Of a DNA stretch of 64,000 nt, positions 9,379 through 18,735 are shown piece by piece (positions within the stretch are counted from its first letter, which is position 1; each line of letters starts with the position of its first letter). A program made the position numbers and the translations under genes. Below the pieces are notes generated by a model. That model was not told the DNA's origin. It saw only the letters and a program-made list of their open reading frames with translations, and did not search any database. The stretch is from CAVTYH01 sp963738835 (GTDB taxonomy: Bacteria > Planctomycetota > Planctomycetia > Pirellulales > JADZDJ01). The stretch spans positions 868,001 to 932,000 of the forward strand of contig CAVTYH010000001.1 in NCBI GenBank assembly GCA_963738835.1. Direction: 5' to 3'.

Positions 9379-10352
9379 TTACATTTTTTGCGCGATTGTT
9401 CAAACGGTGGTACTGACAGCCCATGACGAAATGGATCGGAACGATCGAGCACAAGCATGGTTTCGCCAGTCACGTAAGCCGTGCCGCGGATCGTCGGTTC
9501 GATGATGCCCGCGGCGCAGTCGAGCCATTTGTAGTGGCCGGAAAACAGGCTGCCAACGATGCTCTCCTGAACCCATTCTTCGTCCTCCGCTAGTTTTCCG
9601 TCGGCGGCCAGGCAAGCCAGTTTGGCGCTGGTGCCCGTGCCACAGGGAGATCGATCGTAAGCTTTGCCGGGACAGAGTACGAAGTTTTTGGATCGCGCAC
9701 CGTTTACGGTCGGCGGTCCAAACAGCTCGACATGGTCGATTTCAGGAAAGCCGTGCGAATTGATTGCCTTGCGGATTTGCCAAGCTGTTTCGGTCAAGGG
9801 GTCGACGCGGTCAAGAGTGATTGATTGATCACGTCCCTCGACGAGATAAAACCAGTTGCCCCCCCAGGCGACATCGCCTTGGATTGTGCCCAGACCGGGA
9901 ATTTCTACGGTAGCCGCTTTGACTTTTCGGAAACTTGGTACGTTGGTGACCGAAACGCTGCCATCGTCGTGCAAGGTGGCCGTGACAACACCGACGTTCG
10001 TTTCCAGCCGGTGAGTACCCGGCTGGATTCGTCCCAAATGCGCGAGTGTCGTAACCACGCCAATGGTGCCGTGGCCGCACATTCCGATGTAACCGACGTT
10101 GTTGAAAAAGATGACGCCTATGGCGCACGTGGGATCGGCAGGCGGGCAAAGCAAGGCGCCAACTAAGACATCGGACCCGCGCGGTTCGTTGATGGCCGAT
10201 GTTCGCAGCCAATCGTGTTGGGTCTGCAGCACGTGCAGTCGATCAGCCACGCTGCCGAGGCCCAAATCAGGCGCGCCATCAATGACGACCCGCGTCGGTT
10301 CGCCGGCAGTGTGAGAGTCGATGATTGAGATGCGAGAATGCTGGCGATTCAT
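9375..10352 (-). CDS. 4-hydroxyproline 2-epimerase (proline racemase family)
   Basis: Interconverts trans-4-hydroxy-L-proline and cis-4-hydroxy-D-proline. The protein has 325 residues, normal for the family. Both catalytic cysteines are present: Cys92 in NVGYIGMCGHGTIG and Cys237 in DRSPCGTGTSAKLACL. The Cys/Cys pair marks proline racemases and hydroxyproline epimerases, as opposed to the dehydratases that have Thr at the second site. The first step of the pathway is thus encoded between the peptide transporter and the D-hydroxyproline dehydrogenase. Proline racemase activity cannot be excluded from sequence, but the DapA-like deaminase nearby favours hydroxyproline. Confidence 0.87.
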   Translation of the reverse strand: MNRQHSRISIIDSHTAGEPTRVVIDGAPDLGLGSVADRLHVLQTQHDWLRTSAINEPRGSDVLVGALLCPPADPTCAIGVIFFNNVGYIGMCGHGTIGVVTTLAHLGRIQPGTHRLETNVGVVTATLHDDGSVSVTNVPSFRKVKAATVEIPGLGTIQGDVAWGGNWFYLVEGRDQSITLDRVDPLTETAWQIRKAINSHGFPEIDHVELFGPPTVNGARSKNFVLCPGKAYDRSPCGTGTSAKLACLAADGKLAEDEEWVQESIVGSLFSGHYKWLDCAAGIIEPTIRGTAYVTGETMLVLDRSDPFRHGLSVPPFEQSRKKCK

Positions 10353-10377
10353 GTCAGGAGATTAATTGTGCGGACTT

Positions 10378-11775
10378 TCAGTTTCGAAGTGGCGCTTGTT
10401 CAATTTGCGACGGTTCTTTCATCAACCATTTGGAGATCAACGCAAATGCGGCGGCCCCGCACACCATTAGTCCCGCGTAAAAATAAAATTGGGCCGCCGA
10501 TGTCATGTGGAAAGGCCGATGATCATCGGGAATCTTGATCACGCCATCGGAATTGACTGTGGCTGTGCCAATCAGGCTGGTCAGCAGAGCAACAAGAAAA
10601 TTTCCAGTGGCGGTAATGCAGAACCAAATGCCCATTACCACGCTTTTCATTCTTGCAGGTGCGTTGGCATAGGCAAACTCCAGACCCGTGACGCTTACCA
10701 TGACTTCGCCAATTTCCAGTGGGACGTAGGGCACGAGTTGCCACAAAATGGATAGCTTTGCACCGCCATCCAAAAAGCTCTGCAAGACGCCGCTCACGCA
10801 AAACGCAAATGCGGTAGCCAACATCCCGATTGCAATTCTTCCGGTCCGTGTTGTGGGCAAACCCAGGCGGCGCATCAGCGGATAACCAACGAAGCTCATG
10901 AAAGGAACAAGGATCAAGATGAGTACCGCACTTGTCGCTTGAATGCGCTGGGCATCGACTTTGTAGCTGAAATCGTCTTCTGGTCCCCCGAATAGAAAAT
11001 AAGGCTGCATGCCGGTGCCTTGCTGCACCCATGAAGAATTCAGCTGATAGTACAAGGCCCAAAAAATGACGAGTGGGCTTAGTACGAAGAGAATTCGCAG
11101 CAGCGTGTTTCGATCTTCAAGGCGCTGAATGGGGTCGATATTGACGTCGGTTTTGACCTGTGGCGGACGCCTGATATAGAGAGGGGTGCCCATCAAAAAC
11201 ACGAGCGCGGCGATCGCCATAAATATGCCGGGAATGCCAAACGCCCAGCGGAAGCCGAGATTCGGGTTATCTGCCACGGCAGGAATGATCGCAAACGCCA
11301 ATGCGGCGCCCAAGTTCACGGCCCAGTAGAAAATTCCGTAAACCTTTGCCAATCCGCGTTCATCAAGCGAGGTGAATTGGTCAGCCACAAATGCAGAAAC
11401 ACACGGCTTAATGCCGCCGGCGCCCACGGCAATTAAAGCCAACCCCGTGTAAACGCCCCACAGTTTGCCCTCGAATAGCGCGAGCGCGCCGTGTCCCAAG
11501 CAGTAGAAGAGCGACAAAAACAAGATTGTCCGATAGCGGCCGAAATACTTGTCAGCCAGCCAGCCGCCCAATAGCGGCAGATAGTAGACCGCGGCATAGA
11601 ACAGATGAACGCGTTCCTTCGCGCCGTCTTCTCCCATCGCCAGTTGGTTTTGTAAATACAGCGTCAGAATCGACGTCATGCCATAGAAGCTAAATCTTTC
11701 GCACGCTTCCGTACTGACGATGAACCATGTGGAACGCGGCAGGCGCAGCGGCCCGCTAGAAGCTTCAGATTGCAT
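10378..11775 (-). CDS. proton-dependent oligopeptide transporter (POT/PTR2)
   Basis: Inner-membrane di/tripeptide:proton symporter. The start is placed at ATG 11775 because a longer frame would only overlap the upstream gene; the ATG overlaps that gene's TGA by one base. Near the N terminus the POT signature reads E-A-C-E-R-F-S-F-Y-G (residues 23-32). About 12-14 hydrophobic helices follow over 465 residues, including the loop RYRTILFLSLFYCLGHGALAL and GGIKPCVSAFVADQF, which is typical of the family. Its place within the hydroxyproline genes suggests import of hydroxyproline- or proline-containing peptides that the Xaa-Pro peptidase next door can open. Confidence 0.9.
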   Translation of the reverse strand: MQSEASSGPLRLPRSTWFIVSTEACERFSFYGMTSILTLYLQNQLAMGEDGAKERVHLFYAAVYYLPLLGGWLADKYFGRYRTILFLSLFYCLGHGALALFEGKLWGVYTGLALIAVGAGGIKPCVSAFVADQFTSLDERGLAKVYGIFYWAVNLGAALAFAIIPAVADNPNLGFRWAFGIPGIFMAIAALVFLMGTPLYIRRPPQVKTDVNIDPIQRLEDRNTLLRILFVLSPLVIFWALYYQLNSSWVQQGTGMQPYFLFGGPEDDFSYKVDAQRIQATSAVLILILVPFMSFVGYPLMRRLGLPTTRTGRIAIGMLATAFAFCVSGVLQSFLDGGAKLSILWQLVPYVPLEIGEVMVSVTGLEFAYANAPARMKSVVMGIWFCITATGNFLVALLTSLIGTATVNSDGVIKIPDDHRPFHMTSAAQFYFYAGLMVCGAAAFALISKWLMKEPSQIEQAPLRN

Positions 11776-12692
11776 CAGCGGGTACCGACTTTCTTGTCCA
11801 TGGCTGGACGCTTGGCGATGCCGTCGTGAATGATGCGCAGGACCCGCTCGCGCTCTTCTCCGACCAACGTCAAACGCGGGGCCCGGACCCATTCGGCGCC
11901 AAGTCCGGCTTCTTGCACAGCGAGTTTCAAGTACTGGATGAATTTGGGATGCGTGTCCAGCTTCAAAAGTGGTTGAAACCAGCGATACAACGTTCGGGCC
12001 TCATCCCAGCGACCGGCGCGAGTCAGTTCCCAAAAGTGCTGATTTTCAAACGGAAACGCGATTCCCGCGCCGGCCACCCAGCCGTCAATGCCAAGAATGG
12101 AAGTCTCCAATGCGAGATCGTCAACTCCAATGAAGATCGCAAATCTACCGCCGATCACGTTGTGAATTTCCGTGATGCGGCGAGGATCGGCCGAACTTTC
12201 TTTCACGGCCACAAGATTTTTCATGTCGGCCAGTTCAGCCAACGTCTGCGGCGTGATGTCGATCGGATAACCGACTGGGTTGTTGTAGAGCATCCATGGC
12301 AATTTGGTCGAAGCGGCCAGCGTGCGGAAATAAGTGGTCGCCTCACGCAGATCAGCCCGGTAAATCATGGCCGGCATGACCATGAAGCCGCTGACGCCAA
12401 GCCGTTCGCAGTCGCTCATGTAAGCCTGCGCAAGCCGTACGCTGGTTTCGGCCACGCCACACAGTACGGGAATGCGTCCTCGGGCAACATTTACGCCGAG
12501 TTCGACCACCTGGCGCTTCTCGGCGGGGTCGAAAACTTGATTCTCGCCCAGTGAACCGCACATCACGAGCCCGCTGATTCCTGATTCAATCAGCACTTCG
12601 ATGTGTCGCGCGGTGGCATCGAGATCGAGCGATTCGTCTTGATGAAGCTGTGTGGTGACGGCAGGAAATACGCCTTGCCAGTGCGGCGGCAT
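11775..12692 (-). CDS. DapA-family lyase, probable pyrroline-4-hydroxy-2-carboxylate deaminase
   Basis: Class I aldolase-fold protein of the DHDPS/NAL family, 305 residues from ATG 12692, which has a GGAG site six bases upstream (the longer frame has no ribosome site). The Schiff-base Lys164 is in VAVKESSADP, the catalytic Tyr136 in YNNPVGYP, and the substrate-carboxylate loop is GSLGEN. In trans-4-hydroxyproline degradation a DapA-like enzyme deaminates pyrroline-4-hydroxy-2-carboxylate to 2-oxoglutarate semialdehyde. The neighbours (epimerase, D-hydroxyproline dehydrogenase) make this more likely than lysine biosynthesis. The final semialdehyde dehydrogenase is not in the window. Confidence 0.82.
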   Translation of the reverse strand: MPPHWQGVFPAVTTQLHQDESLDLDATARHIEVLIESGISGLVMCGSLGENQVFDPAEKRQVVELGVNVARGRIPVLCGVAETSVRLAQAYMSDCERLGVSGFMVMPAMIYRADLREATTYFRTLAASTKLPWMLYNNPVGYPIDITPQTLAELADMKNLVAVKESSADPRRITEIHNVIGGRFAIFIGVDDLALETSILGIDGWVAGAGIAFPFENQHFWELTRAGRWDEARTLYRWFQPLLKLDTHPKFIQYLKLAVQEAGLGAEWVRAPRLTLVGEERERVLRIIHDGIAKRPAMDKKVGTR

Positions 12693-12763
12693 TCGCGACT
12701 CCGTGATCGATAGGTTGCGGTGGAGTAAAAGCAAGCCCAGCAGTTGCAACCCCTGGGCTTGGG

Positions 12764-14050
12764 TTATCCTTTCATCATCGATTCAATCTCTTCCGCCTCG
12801 ATCGGAATTTCCGTTGACAGGTCCACCGGGCCTGAATCCGTCAGCAGAATATCGTTCTCCAGTCGCACCGCAAAGCCTTCCTCGGGAATATAAATGCCGG
12901 GTTCGACAGTTAGCACCCAGCCGGCCTCGAACGGTTTCGTGGAGACACCATAATCATGCACGCCCAAGCCTAACGAGTGCCCCAGTCCGTGCATGAAGTA
13001 TTTTTTGCAGGCGGGCTCTTCGACGGTTTGCTTATCGATGTCGGCCTTCTGAATGAGCCCGAGTTGCAGCAGTTCCTGATTCATTTGCTGCTGAGCTTCT
13101 CGTTGCCAATCGCGATGCAGTTTGCCAACGGTGGCCCGGGTTGTTGAATCGCGCAGCACCCGCAAAACCGCATTGTAGACCTGCATTTGCCGTGGTGTGA
13201 ATTTGCCGTTGACGGGAATAGTGCGGGTAATATCGGCGTTGTAATTGCCGTAAGCTGCCGCAACGTCTAAGAGAAGTAAATCACCGTCTTTACAAATCTG
13301 ATCGTTCGATTCGTAGTGCAGCACGCAGGCATTCGCGCCTGAGGCGATGATCGGACCGAACGCGAATTTGCCGCCGCGGCGAATGAACTCGTGGGCGAAT
13401 TCCGCTTCCACTTCGGTTTCGCTAACGCCTGGACGAACGAATTTCATCACCCGGCGGAACCCAGCGTCGGTAATTTCAATCGCCTTGCGAAGGGCTTTTA
13501 CTTCCCACTCGCTTTTTACGCCGCGCAATTCGTGCATGATGCGGCCTAGCCGATGATACTGATGCAGCGGATACCGGACCTGACACTCATGAACAAATCG
13601 GTTATCGCGAGTAGCCACATCGATCGATGCCCGGTAATGCTCGTTCAGGTTGAGATAAACGTTGTCAACCTCGCACATCAGCTGGTGCCAAGTTCGTTCA
13701 AACTGCGAAAGCCACTTTACGTTCTTGATGCCCGAAATCTTGCGGCCTTCGTCCTTCGAGAGTTTGTGTCCTTCCCAAATCTTAAGCAGCTCGTTTGGCT
13801 CCCGCAAAAACAGCACTTCGCGCAGTGCTTCGTCGTGGGCATCCGGCGCGAGAAGCAACACAGTTTCTTCTTGCGCAATCCCGGACAGGTAAAACAGGTC
13901 GGAGTTGGGATAGTACGGCATGATGCCGTCTGTGGTGGTAGGCTGCACATCGTTGGCATTTACGATCGCCAGAGAATTGGGCAAAAGCTGCTCGCGCAAT
14001 CGCTGACGGTTGTGCTCGAACAGTCGGACATCAAAGGGTTCGTATCGCAT
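12764..14050 (-). CDS. pepP: Xaa-Pro aminopeptidase (M24B)
   Basis: Metallo-aminopeptidase that removes an N-terminal residue before proline or hydroxyproline. The AMP_N domain covers about 1-150 and the pita-bread catalytic domain about 175-425. The five dinuclear-metal ligands can be seen: Asp in LLLDVAAAYG, Asp in NADITRTIPV, His in HGLGHSLGLGVHDYG, Glu in LTVEPGIYI and Glu in VRLENDILLT. The ATG at 14050 is preferred over an upstream TTG. It is the first gene of the minus-strand run leading into the hydroxyproline enzymes, which suggests that imported peptides are trimmed to free imino acid. Confidence 0.9.
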   Translation of the reverse strand: MRYEPFDVRLFEHNRQRLREQLLPNSLAIVNANDVQPTTTDGIMPYYPNSDLFYLSGIAQEETVLLLAPDAHDEALREVLFLREPNELLKIWEGHKLSKDEGRKISGIKNVKWLSQFERTWHQLMCEVDNVYLNLNEHYRASIDVATRDNRFVHECQVRYPLHQYHRLGRIMHELRGVKSEWEVKALRKAIEITDAGFRRVMKFVRPGVSETEVEAEFAHEFIRRGGKFAFGPIIASGANACVLHYESNDQICKDGDLLLLDVAAAYGNYNADITRTIPVNGKFTPRQMQVYNAVLRVLRDSTTRATVGKLHRDWQREAQQQMNQELLQLGLIQKADIDKQTVEEPACKKYFMHGLGHSLGLGVHDYGVSTKPFEAGWVLTVEPGIYIPEEGFAVRLENDILLTDSGPVDLSTEIPIEAEEIESMMKG

Positions 14051-14171
14051 AATGACGTTCAACTTCGTGTCATGGCTAAAGCAATCCGATTATCCGCCGA
14101 ATCGCAGTGGATTGTTGCGGAAGCGGGAGCACGAATCAATCGGAACATCAATTCTGACTGTAACGAATCGA

Positions 14172-15536
14172 TTATCTCGCCGCCGACTCTTTGAAATGTC
14201 GCTCCGCGAAATCGAGGAATGCCTTCCAATCGGCTGGCACAGCGGTATGGCCGCTGGAATGGTAGTGGAATGCGAGGTCACCGGTGATGATCGGACTGTC
14301 GAGCGGCGGTAGTTCGGTAACGCCCAAATCTTTCCCGCCAAGCAACCGATAGACCGGGCCGGCAGCCACCATCGAGAGGAACTCGCCCTTGGGATCGGAC
14401 CACTGATCGGTCAGTCCCCCGTTAACGTAGACCGGTCGCGGCGCGGAGAGCGCGATGAGCATGTGCTGATCGACGGGCAGCTCGTTCCAGCGGCCGGCCC
14501 ATTTGGGCATATTGCCGGCGAATTGCCAGGGGAAGTTTTGAGCCATGTCGTCGAGCGTTTCGCCCCAATCGCGGCGGATGAGTGCGGCGCCCATTTCACC
14601 GGAGACGACCGAAAACACTGCGGCCACGCGTGGATCTTGCGCGCCAGCCCAGAGGACGGTTTTACCCAAGCGCGAAACGCCATTGATGGCGATTTGCTTC
14701 GGATTCACCCCTTGCTCGGTTTCCAGATAATCGATGACGCGGCTGATGCCCCAAGCCCAAGCGCTGATGCTGCCCCATTCGTTTGGCGCCGGTTTTTCTT
14801 GGCCTTCTTTGAGTGTCATGCCGATGACGCCTTGATTCGACGTGTTCGCGCGGTCGGGCTGCACATCGGTGTACGCGAACGTGGCGTATCCCCAGCCGCG
14901 ACCCAGTACTTCGGCGATCGGATCGAACGCAGTGCGCGGCGGACCCTTCGCGGTTTTCGCTCCACCGATCGGAAAGCCGAACGAGATGTTGAGCAGCATC
15001 GATACCGGTTCCTTCGTGCCCGCCGGCAAGTAGACGGTGAGATTGATCTTTGGTCCGTCCGGTTTGTCGCCGATGCGGCCGACGACGTGCTTGATCGTGC
15101 CCGCACTATGGTTATCGGCAGCATCTCCGTTAACGGTCTCTGTCACTTCCCAAGTCACTTTGGGAGCATGCTCCGGCACTCGGCCGTAAATTTCGTTTTC
15201 ATAAAACTTCAGAATCTCCGGCCGGCGGACTTTGAACCACATATCGGCGGTGGTCACCGGCTTGCCGTCGCTCGTTACGAGAGGATCGGGCAGCGTGTAC
15301 GGCGGAATTTTGTCTTCGCTGTAGTTGGAAACGTGACCGGTGGCTTTGGCCAAGCGAATCGGGTTGCCTTTAGCGTCTTTTTTAGCATCGAGCAGCGGCA
15401 CGTTGTCGGCATTGCCGCGCGTGCCGGGCGTTGGCAAGTTCGTGCCGCCCGCGGGTTCGGCTATCGTTTGAGTATCAGCCAAGGTTGCAGACACAAGCAA
15501 CAACGCTACACTAGTGACGCGAGTGAAGACTTGCAT
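14172..15536 (-). CDS. exported glucuronoyl esterase-like protein (CE15)
   Basis: Alpha/beta hydrolase of 454 residues with a signal peptide (about 1-20). Start ATG 15536 has an AAGGAGA site directly before it. The family motif is GVSRLGK with nucleophile Ser288, followed by an acidic residue in VSGEMGAAL (Glu314) and a late His in HYHSSGHTAVP, which together match the CE15 Ser-Glu-His layout. CE15 enzymes cut the ester between 4-O-methyl-glucuronic acid of xylan and lignin. The neighbouring hexuronate-type transporter fits uptake of the released acid. Planctomycete homologues are diverse and the exact ester is unproven. Confidence 0.82.
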   Translation of the reverse strand: MQVFTRVTSVALLLVSATLADTQTIAEPAGGTNLPTPGTRGNADNVPLLDAKKDAKGNPIRLAKATGHVSNYSEDKIPPYTLPDPLVTSDGKPVTTADMWFKVRRPEILKFYENEIYGRVPEHAPKVTWEVTETVNGDAADNHSAGTIKHVVGRIGDKPDGPKINLTVYLPAGTKEPVSMLLNISFGFPIGGAKTAKGPPRTAFDPIAEVLGRGWGYATFAYTDVQPDRANTSNQGVIGMTLKEGQEKPAPNEWGSISAWAWGISRVIDYLETEQGVNPKQIAINGVSRLGKTVLWAGAQDPRVAAVFSVVSGEMGAALIRRDWGETLDDMAQNFPWQFAGNMPKWAGRWNELPVDQHMLIALSAPRPVYVNGGLTDQWSDPKGEFLSMVAAGPVYRLLGGKDLGVTELPPLDSPIITGDLAFHYHSSGHTAVPADWKAFLDFAERHFKESAAR

Positions 15537-15601
15537 AGGGATCTCCTTGAATTGGAAGCGTTGCATCGTTCAGCATAGCAGGATACCACCGCAATCGATT
15601 A

Positions 15602-16864
15602 ATGTTAACTATGCCATCCCGCCGCTGGTCAATTGCAATTCTGGTGACCGCGGCCATTGCCATCAGCTATTTCGACCGCCAAACGCTGCCGGTGGCTGAG
15701 GGGGCTATCCGCGAAGAGATGCCGATTTCCGATGCAGCGTTTGGCCGCTTGGTTTCGGTATTTTATTTGTCGTACGCCTTGATGTACTTGGGCGGTGGTA
15801 AGCTGGTGGATGTGTTGGGCACGCGGCGAGCGTTTTTCTGGACGATGGTACTTTGGTCGCTAGCTTGTGCCAGTCATGGACTCGCGAGCGGACTGTTTTT
15901 CCTTGCGGTGTGTCGATTTCTCTTGGGATTAGGCGAAGGCGGCGGCATTCCGGCCGCCACGAAGGCCGTGGCGGAATGGTTTCCAGTGCGCGAGCGTTCC
16001 GCAGCCATCGGACTATTTAATGCGGGAACTGCCGTGGGAGCCGTCATGGCGGCGCCGACAGTTGCGGCCATCGTCGCCGTTTCAAATTGGCGCTGGCCGT
16101 TTTTTGTCGCCGGCGGAATCGGTCTGCTGTGGACTGCGTGGTGGCTGTGGGAATACTATCCTCCGGCGCAAGACCCGCGGCTGTCAGCAGAGGAGCGCGA
16201 GGAAATTAAAGAAGTGCTCGATCAATCCGCAGTTGCACCAGTCCAATCGGGCTGGTTGGATTTGCTCGCATTACCGCAAGTGTGGGGTTTAGTGATTGCT
16301 AAGTGCTTGAGTGATTCCGCCTGGTTCTACTATTCGCAATGGCTGCCGAAATATCTGCGCGATATCCATCATTTTGAGATCAAGGATGTTGGGTATTATG
16401 CTTGGATTCCCTACGCTGCTTCTGGCATCGGTAGCTTGTTCGGCGGAGGCTTTTCGGCGTGGCTGTTGACGCGCGGATATTCCGTGAACTTTTCCCGTAA
16501 ACTTGCGCTGGGGCTGAGTGCTGCCTGCATGCCGTGGGTGTTTTTGGTGACGCGCAGCCCGGCCAACGCAGCGATCGTGCTGTTCAGCCTGGCGTTTTTT
16601 GGTCAGCAATCGTGGTCGACGCTGGTGATGACGCTGCCGGTCGACATGTTTCCGCGTCGGCTGGTGGGCAGCGTAGCCGGAATGGTCGGCTTCGGCGGCG
16701 CGATGGGGGGCGTGATTTTCAATTTGGTCGCCGGCGGTTTACTCGACGCTTTGGGCCGCGAACACGGCTATGTGATCGTCTTTGGATTGACGAGTTCGTT
16801 CCACATTATTGCCTTTTTCTTGATTTTGGCGACGATCCGGCGAGTGCAGCCGATAGAGGTTTAG
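15602..16864 (+). CDS. MFS transporter, hexuronate/anion-symporter type
   Basis: Inner-membrane secondary transporter of 420 residues with 12 predicted helices. The first helix and loop (ISYFDRQTLPVAEGAI) and the conserved GGGKLVDVLGTRRAFFW between helices 2 and 3 are characteristic of the ACS family (ExuT, GudP, DgoT). The ACS-like segment GLGEGGGIPAATKAVAEWFP is also present. Divergent from the CE15 esterase, so glucuronate or a small uronide is the likely cargo. No clear Shine-Dalgarno; an alternative ATG lies three codons further in. Confidence 0.82.
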   Translation: MLTMPSRRWSIAILVTAAIAISYFDRQTLPVAEGAIREEMPISDAAFGRLVSVFYLSYALMYLGGGKLVDVLGTRRAFFWTMVLWSLACASHGLASGLFFLAVCRFLLGLGEGGGIPAATKAVAEWFPVRERSAAIGLFNAGTAVGAVMAAPTVAAIVAVSNWRWPFFVAGGIGLLWTAWWLWEYYPPAQDPRLSAEEREEIKEVLDQSAVAPVQSGWLDLLALPQVWGLVIAKCLSDSAWFYYSQWLPKYLRDIHHFEIKDVGYYAWIPYAASGIGSLFGGGFSAWLLTRGYSVNFSRKLALGLSAACMPWVFLVTRSPANAAIVLFSLAFFGQQSWSTLVMTLPVDMFPRRLVGSVAGMVGFGGAMGGVIFNLVAGGLLDALGREHGYVIVFGLTSSFHIIAFFLILATIRRVQPIEV

Positions 16865-16878
16865 AACGCTGCTCGGTA

Positions 16879-18549
16879 CTAACGTTTGTAGCGCCAATCC
16901 TGATGGCTGCCATAGAGCATTGTTTCACCTACGAGTGAATATAAATCAGGGTCGTACGCTTTCAACATCTCGCGGGTGACGATGGGATGCTCAGCATCAT
17001 TGGGCGTAAATTCGGTACCCGCGGCGTCGAAATACGCTTCTACACCAACTGCCCAGTATTCAACACGGTCCTGTGCAGCGGGCGTGCCCTTCCACAAGTC
17101 CTTACCGGTTGCGTTGTCAAAGGCCTTTCGCAGCTTAAGATCGAAATTGACGTCCAATCGTTTGATTGGCTCAGGAGCCTTGTTCCATAAAAGGCGTTGT
17201 TCATACTGCTGCGAATCGCGGCGCACCTCGTCGAATTTCGGATCGGGCTCACGCAAGCCGGTCGCGTTGTACAAACCTTTGGCAAAAGCGCTCACGACTA
17301 GTGACTTACTTGCACACGGATCGCCGGGGCTGCCCAATACATTTTCCTCGGGCACGATCAACAGTTTTTTGTCCGGAGTGTAATCAAAGTAGCGGACGTT
17401 ATCGAAGCCAGCCTGCTCTTTCGCGTCTTTGAATTCGGGGAGATCGGCCAGGTGTTCTCCAGGACCGAGCACCACCATCTTTGCGCCATCGTTAATTAGC
17501 GCTTTGAGAATGTCGTGGCGATAGGCGAACATTTTGCGAATGGTGTCGTTCGCTTTGAACAGCGCTTCGTCGCTCACCTTCGATGACCCGATGACCGGGA
17601 ACTCGCGTGCCCAAGTGAATTTGGTGTAGTATGGATAGATGTTGAACCGGGCTGGCGGCGCAATCACGCTGGGTTGTTTACGCAGGGGGATAAACCGCCA
17701 ATCGTTTTCCGGCGTGAGTTTGAAAGTGGTTCGCACCAGCTCATATCCCACTGGATCGTATTCCTTCAGTTGCTCGCGCGTCGCAATGGCGGCGTGATTC
17801 CAGTTGTTGACGCGATTGCAGTCGAAATACGATTGGCAAATTTCCGCCCAGTATTCCGCTTGGTTTGAGCCGGTATAGGCGTATTTCCACAAGCCTTTAT
17901 CGACCGCGTTTTGATAGGTTTTCGCGAGCCGCCCGGGGTTGCGCCGATTGCCCCACGTGGGGTCGATTCGCTGAAGGGCCGAGTCGATGGTGTGGCAAAA
18001 CTCGTGGACGGCGATGCTCTCATCGTCATAGCGATCGATGGGCAGGTTGAGCAGGTTCTCTTCGCCAAAGCTCGTGATATCGAAGCCCCCGGTGCCCCGC
18101 ACGCGTTCGTTCAAATATTCCGGGTTCCGGGCGCTTTTATATTCCGGCATATCTGTATACACTTGGTCTTTGCCGATGATGATCAGCCGTGTGCCATTCT
18201 TCGCCATCGCTTCAATGACGTCTGGCCGACCGGCTAGCATGTGCGTGACGATCTGGTACGTGCGCAGTAGCGCTTCGTCGGCAACGTCGGACGATGCGGT
18301 GCAAGGGAGGCCGCGGATGTCGATGTACTTTTTGTAGAACTCGCGGGCGGCATTGCGATTGCGCTCTGCGACTTTTTCAAAGTACGACTCGGGGGGCGCG
18401 GTCACGGCGGGGATTTGATCATGCGATTCAGCGTATGCAGAAGGGGAAGACGTTGAACCAGTGCCAGTGGTTTCAGCGGCACTTCCGTGAACGGATATCG
18501 CGGCCGACGAGCAAACAACTGCAATCCAAACCATCAATGCGCGTTTCAT
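16879..18549 (-). CDS. exported zinc metallopeptidase-like protein, tandem duplicated domain
   Basis: 556 residues with a signal peptide (about 1-24). Two homologous halves can be aligned by eye: about 72-285 (SSDVADEALLRTYQIVTHM, RPDVIEAMAKNGTRLIIIG, DMPEYK, EYWAEICQSYFD, ATREQLKEYDPVGYELV) and about 310-550 (SSKVSDEALFKANDTIRKM, RHDILKALINDGAKMVVLG, DLPEFK, EYWAVGVEAYFD, VTREMLKAYDPDLYSLV). The first half has HEFCH (182-186) and a downstream AEYWAE that could give the third zinc ligand. The second half has SAFAKG in the HExxH place, so it is probably inactive. The HEFxHxxD...AExxAE layout resembles M34/lethal-factor-like zincins, but no family is assigned with certainty. It sits between wall-degrading genes. 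Confidence 0.65.
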   Translation of the reverse strand: MKRALMVWIAVVCSSAAISVHGSAAETTGTGSTSSPSAYAESHDQIPAVTAPPESYFEKVAERNRNAAREFYKKYIDIRGLPCTASSDVADEALLRTYQIVTHMLAGRPDVIEAMAKNGTRLIIIGKDQVYTDMPEYKSARNPEYLNERVRGTGGFDITSFGEENLLNLPIDRYDDESIAVHEFCHTIDSALQRIDPTWGNRRNPGRLAKTYQNAVDKGLWKYAYTGSNQAEYWAEICQSYFDCNRVNNWNHAAIATREQLKEYDPVGYELVRTTFKLTPENDWRFIPLRKQPSVIAPPARFNIYPYYTKFTWAREFPVIGSSKVSDEALFKANDTIRKMFAYRHDILKALINDGAKMVVLGPGEHLADLPEFKDAKEQAGFDNVRYFDYTPDKKLLIVPEENVLGSPGDPCASKSLVVSAFAKGLYNATGLREPDPKFDEVRRDSQQYEQRLLWNKAPEPIKRLDVNFDLKLRKAFDNATGKDLWKGTPAAQDRVEYWAVGVEAYFDAAGTEFTPNDAEHPIVTREMLKAYDPDLYSLVGETMLYGSHQDWRYKR

Positions 18550-18735
18550 ACCGGGTTTCCTTGTTTCGAAAACTGCCTAATCCCGCCGAACCGAAATGAA
18601 TCGTCGTTCGTCGCAGCGTAAATGTCAATCAGTTTGATATGAAATCGAAGCCAGACCGTCTTGGCTCAGCAGTTCACGTTCACTGCATTGTGACTTCGTA
18701 ATGCCATCCGTAATTCCTGATTGAGGAGACGTCCC

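Noticed and set aside
11775..12692. dapA of lysine biosynthesis
   Set aside because: The family fits, but it is embedded in and overlaps hydroxyproline-catabolic genes, so a pyrroline-hydroxycarboxylate deaminase is the better reading.
14463..15578. 371-residue plus-strand open frame
   Set aside because: Antisense shadow of the CE15 esterase, whose catalytic motifs are intact.
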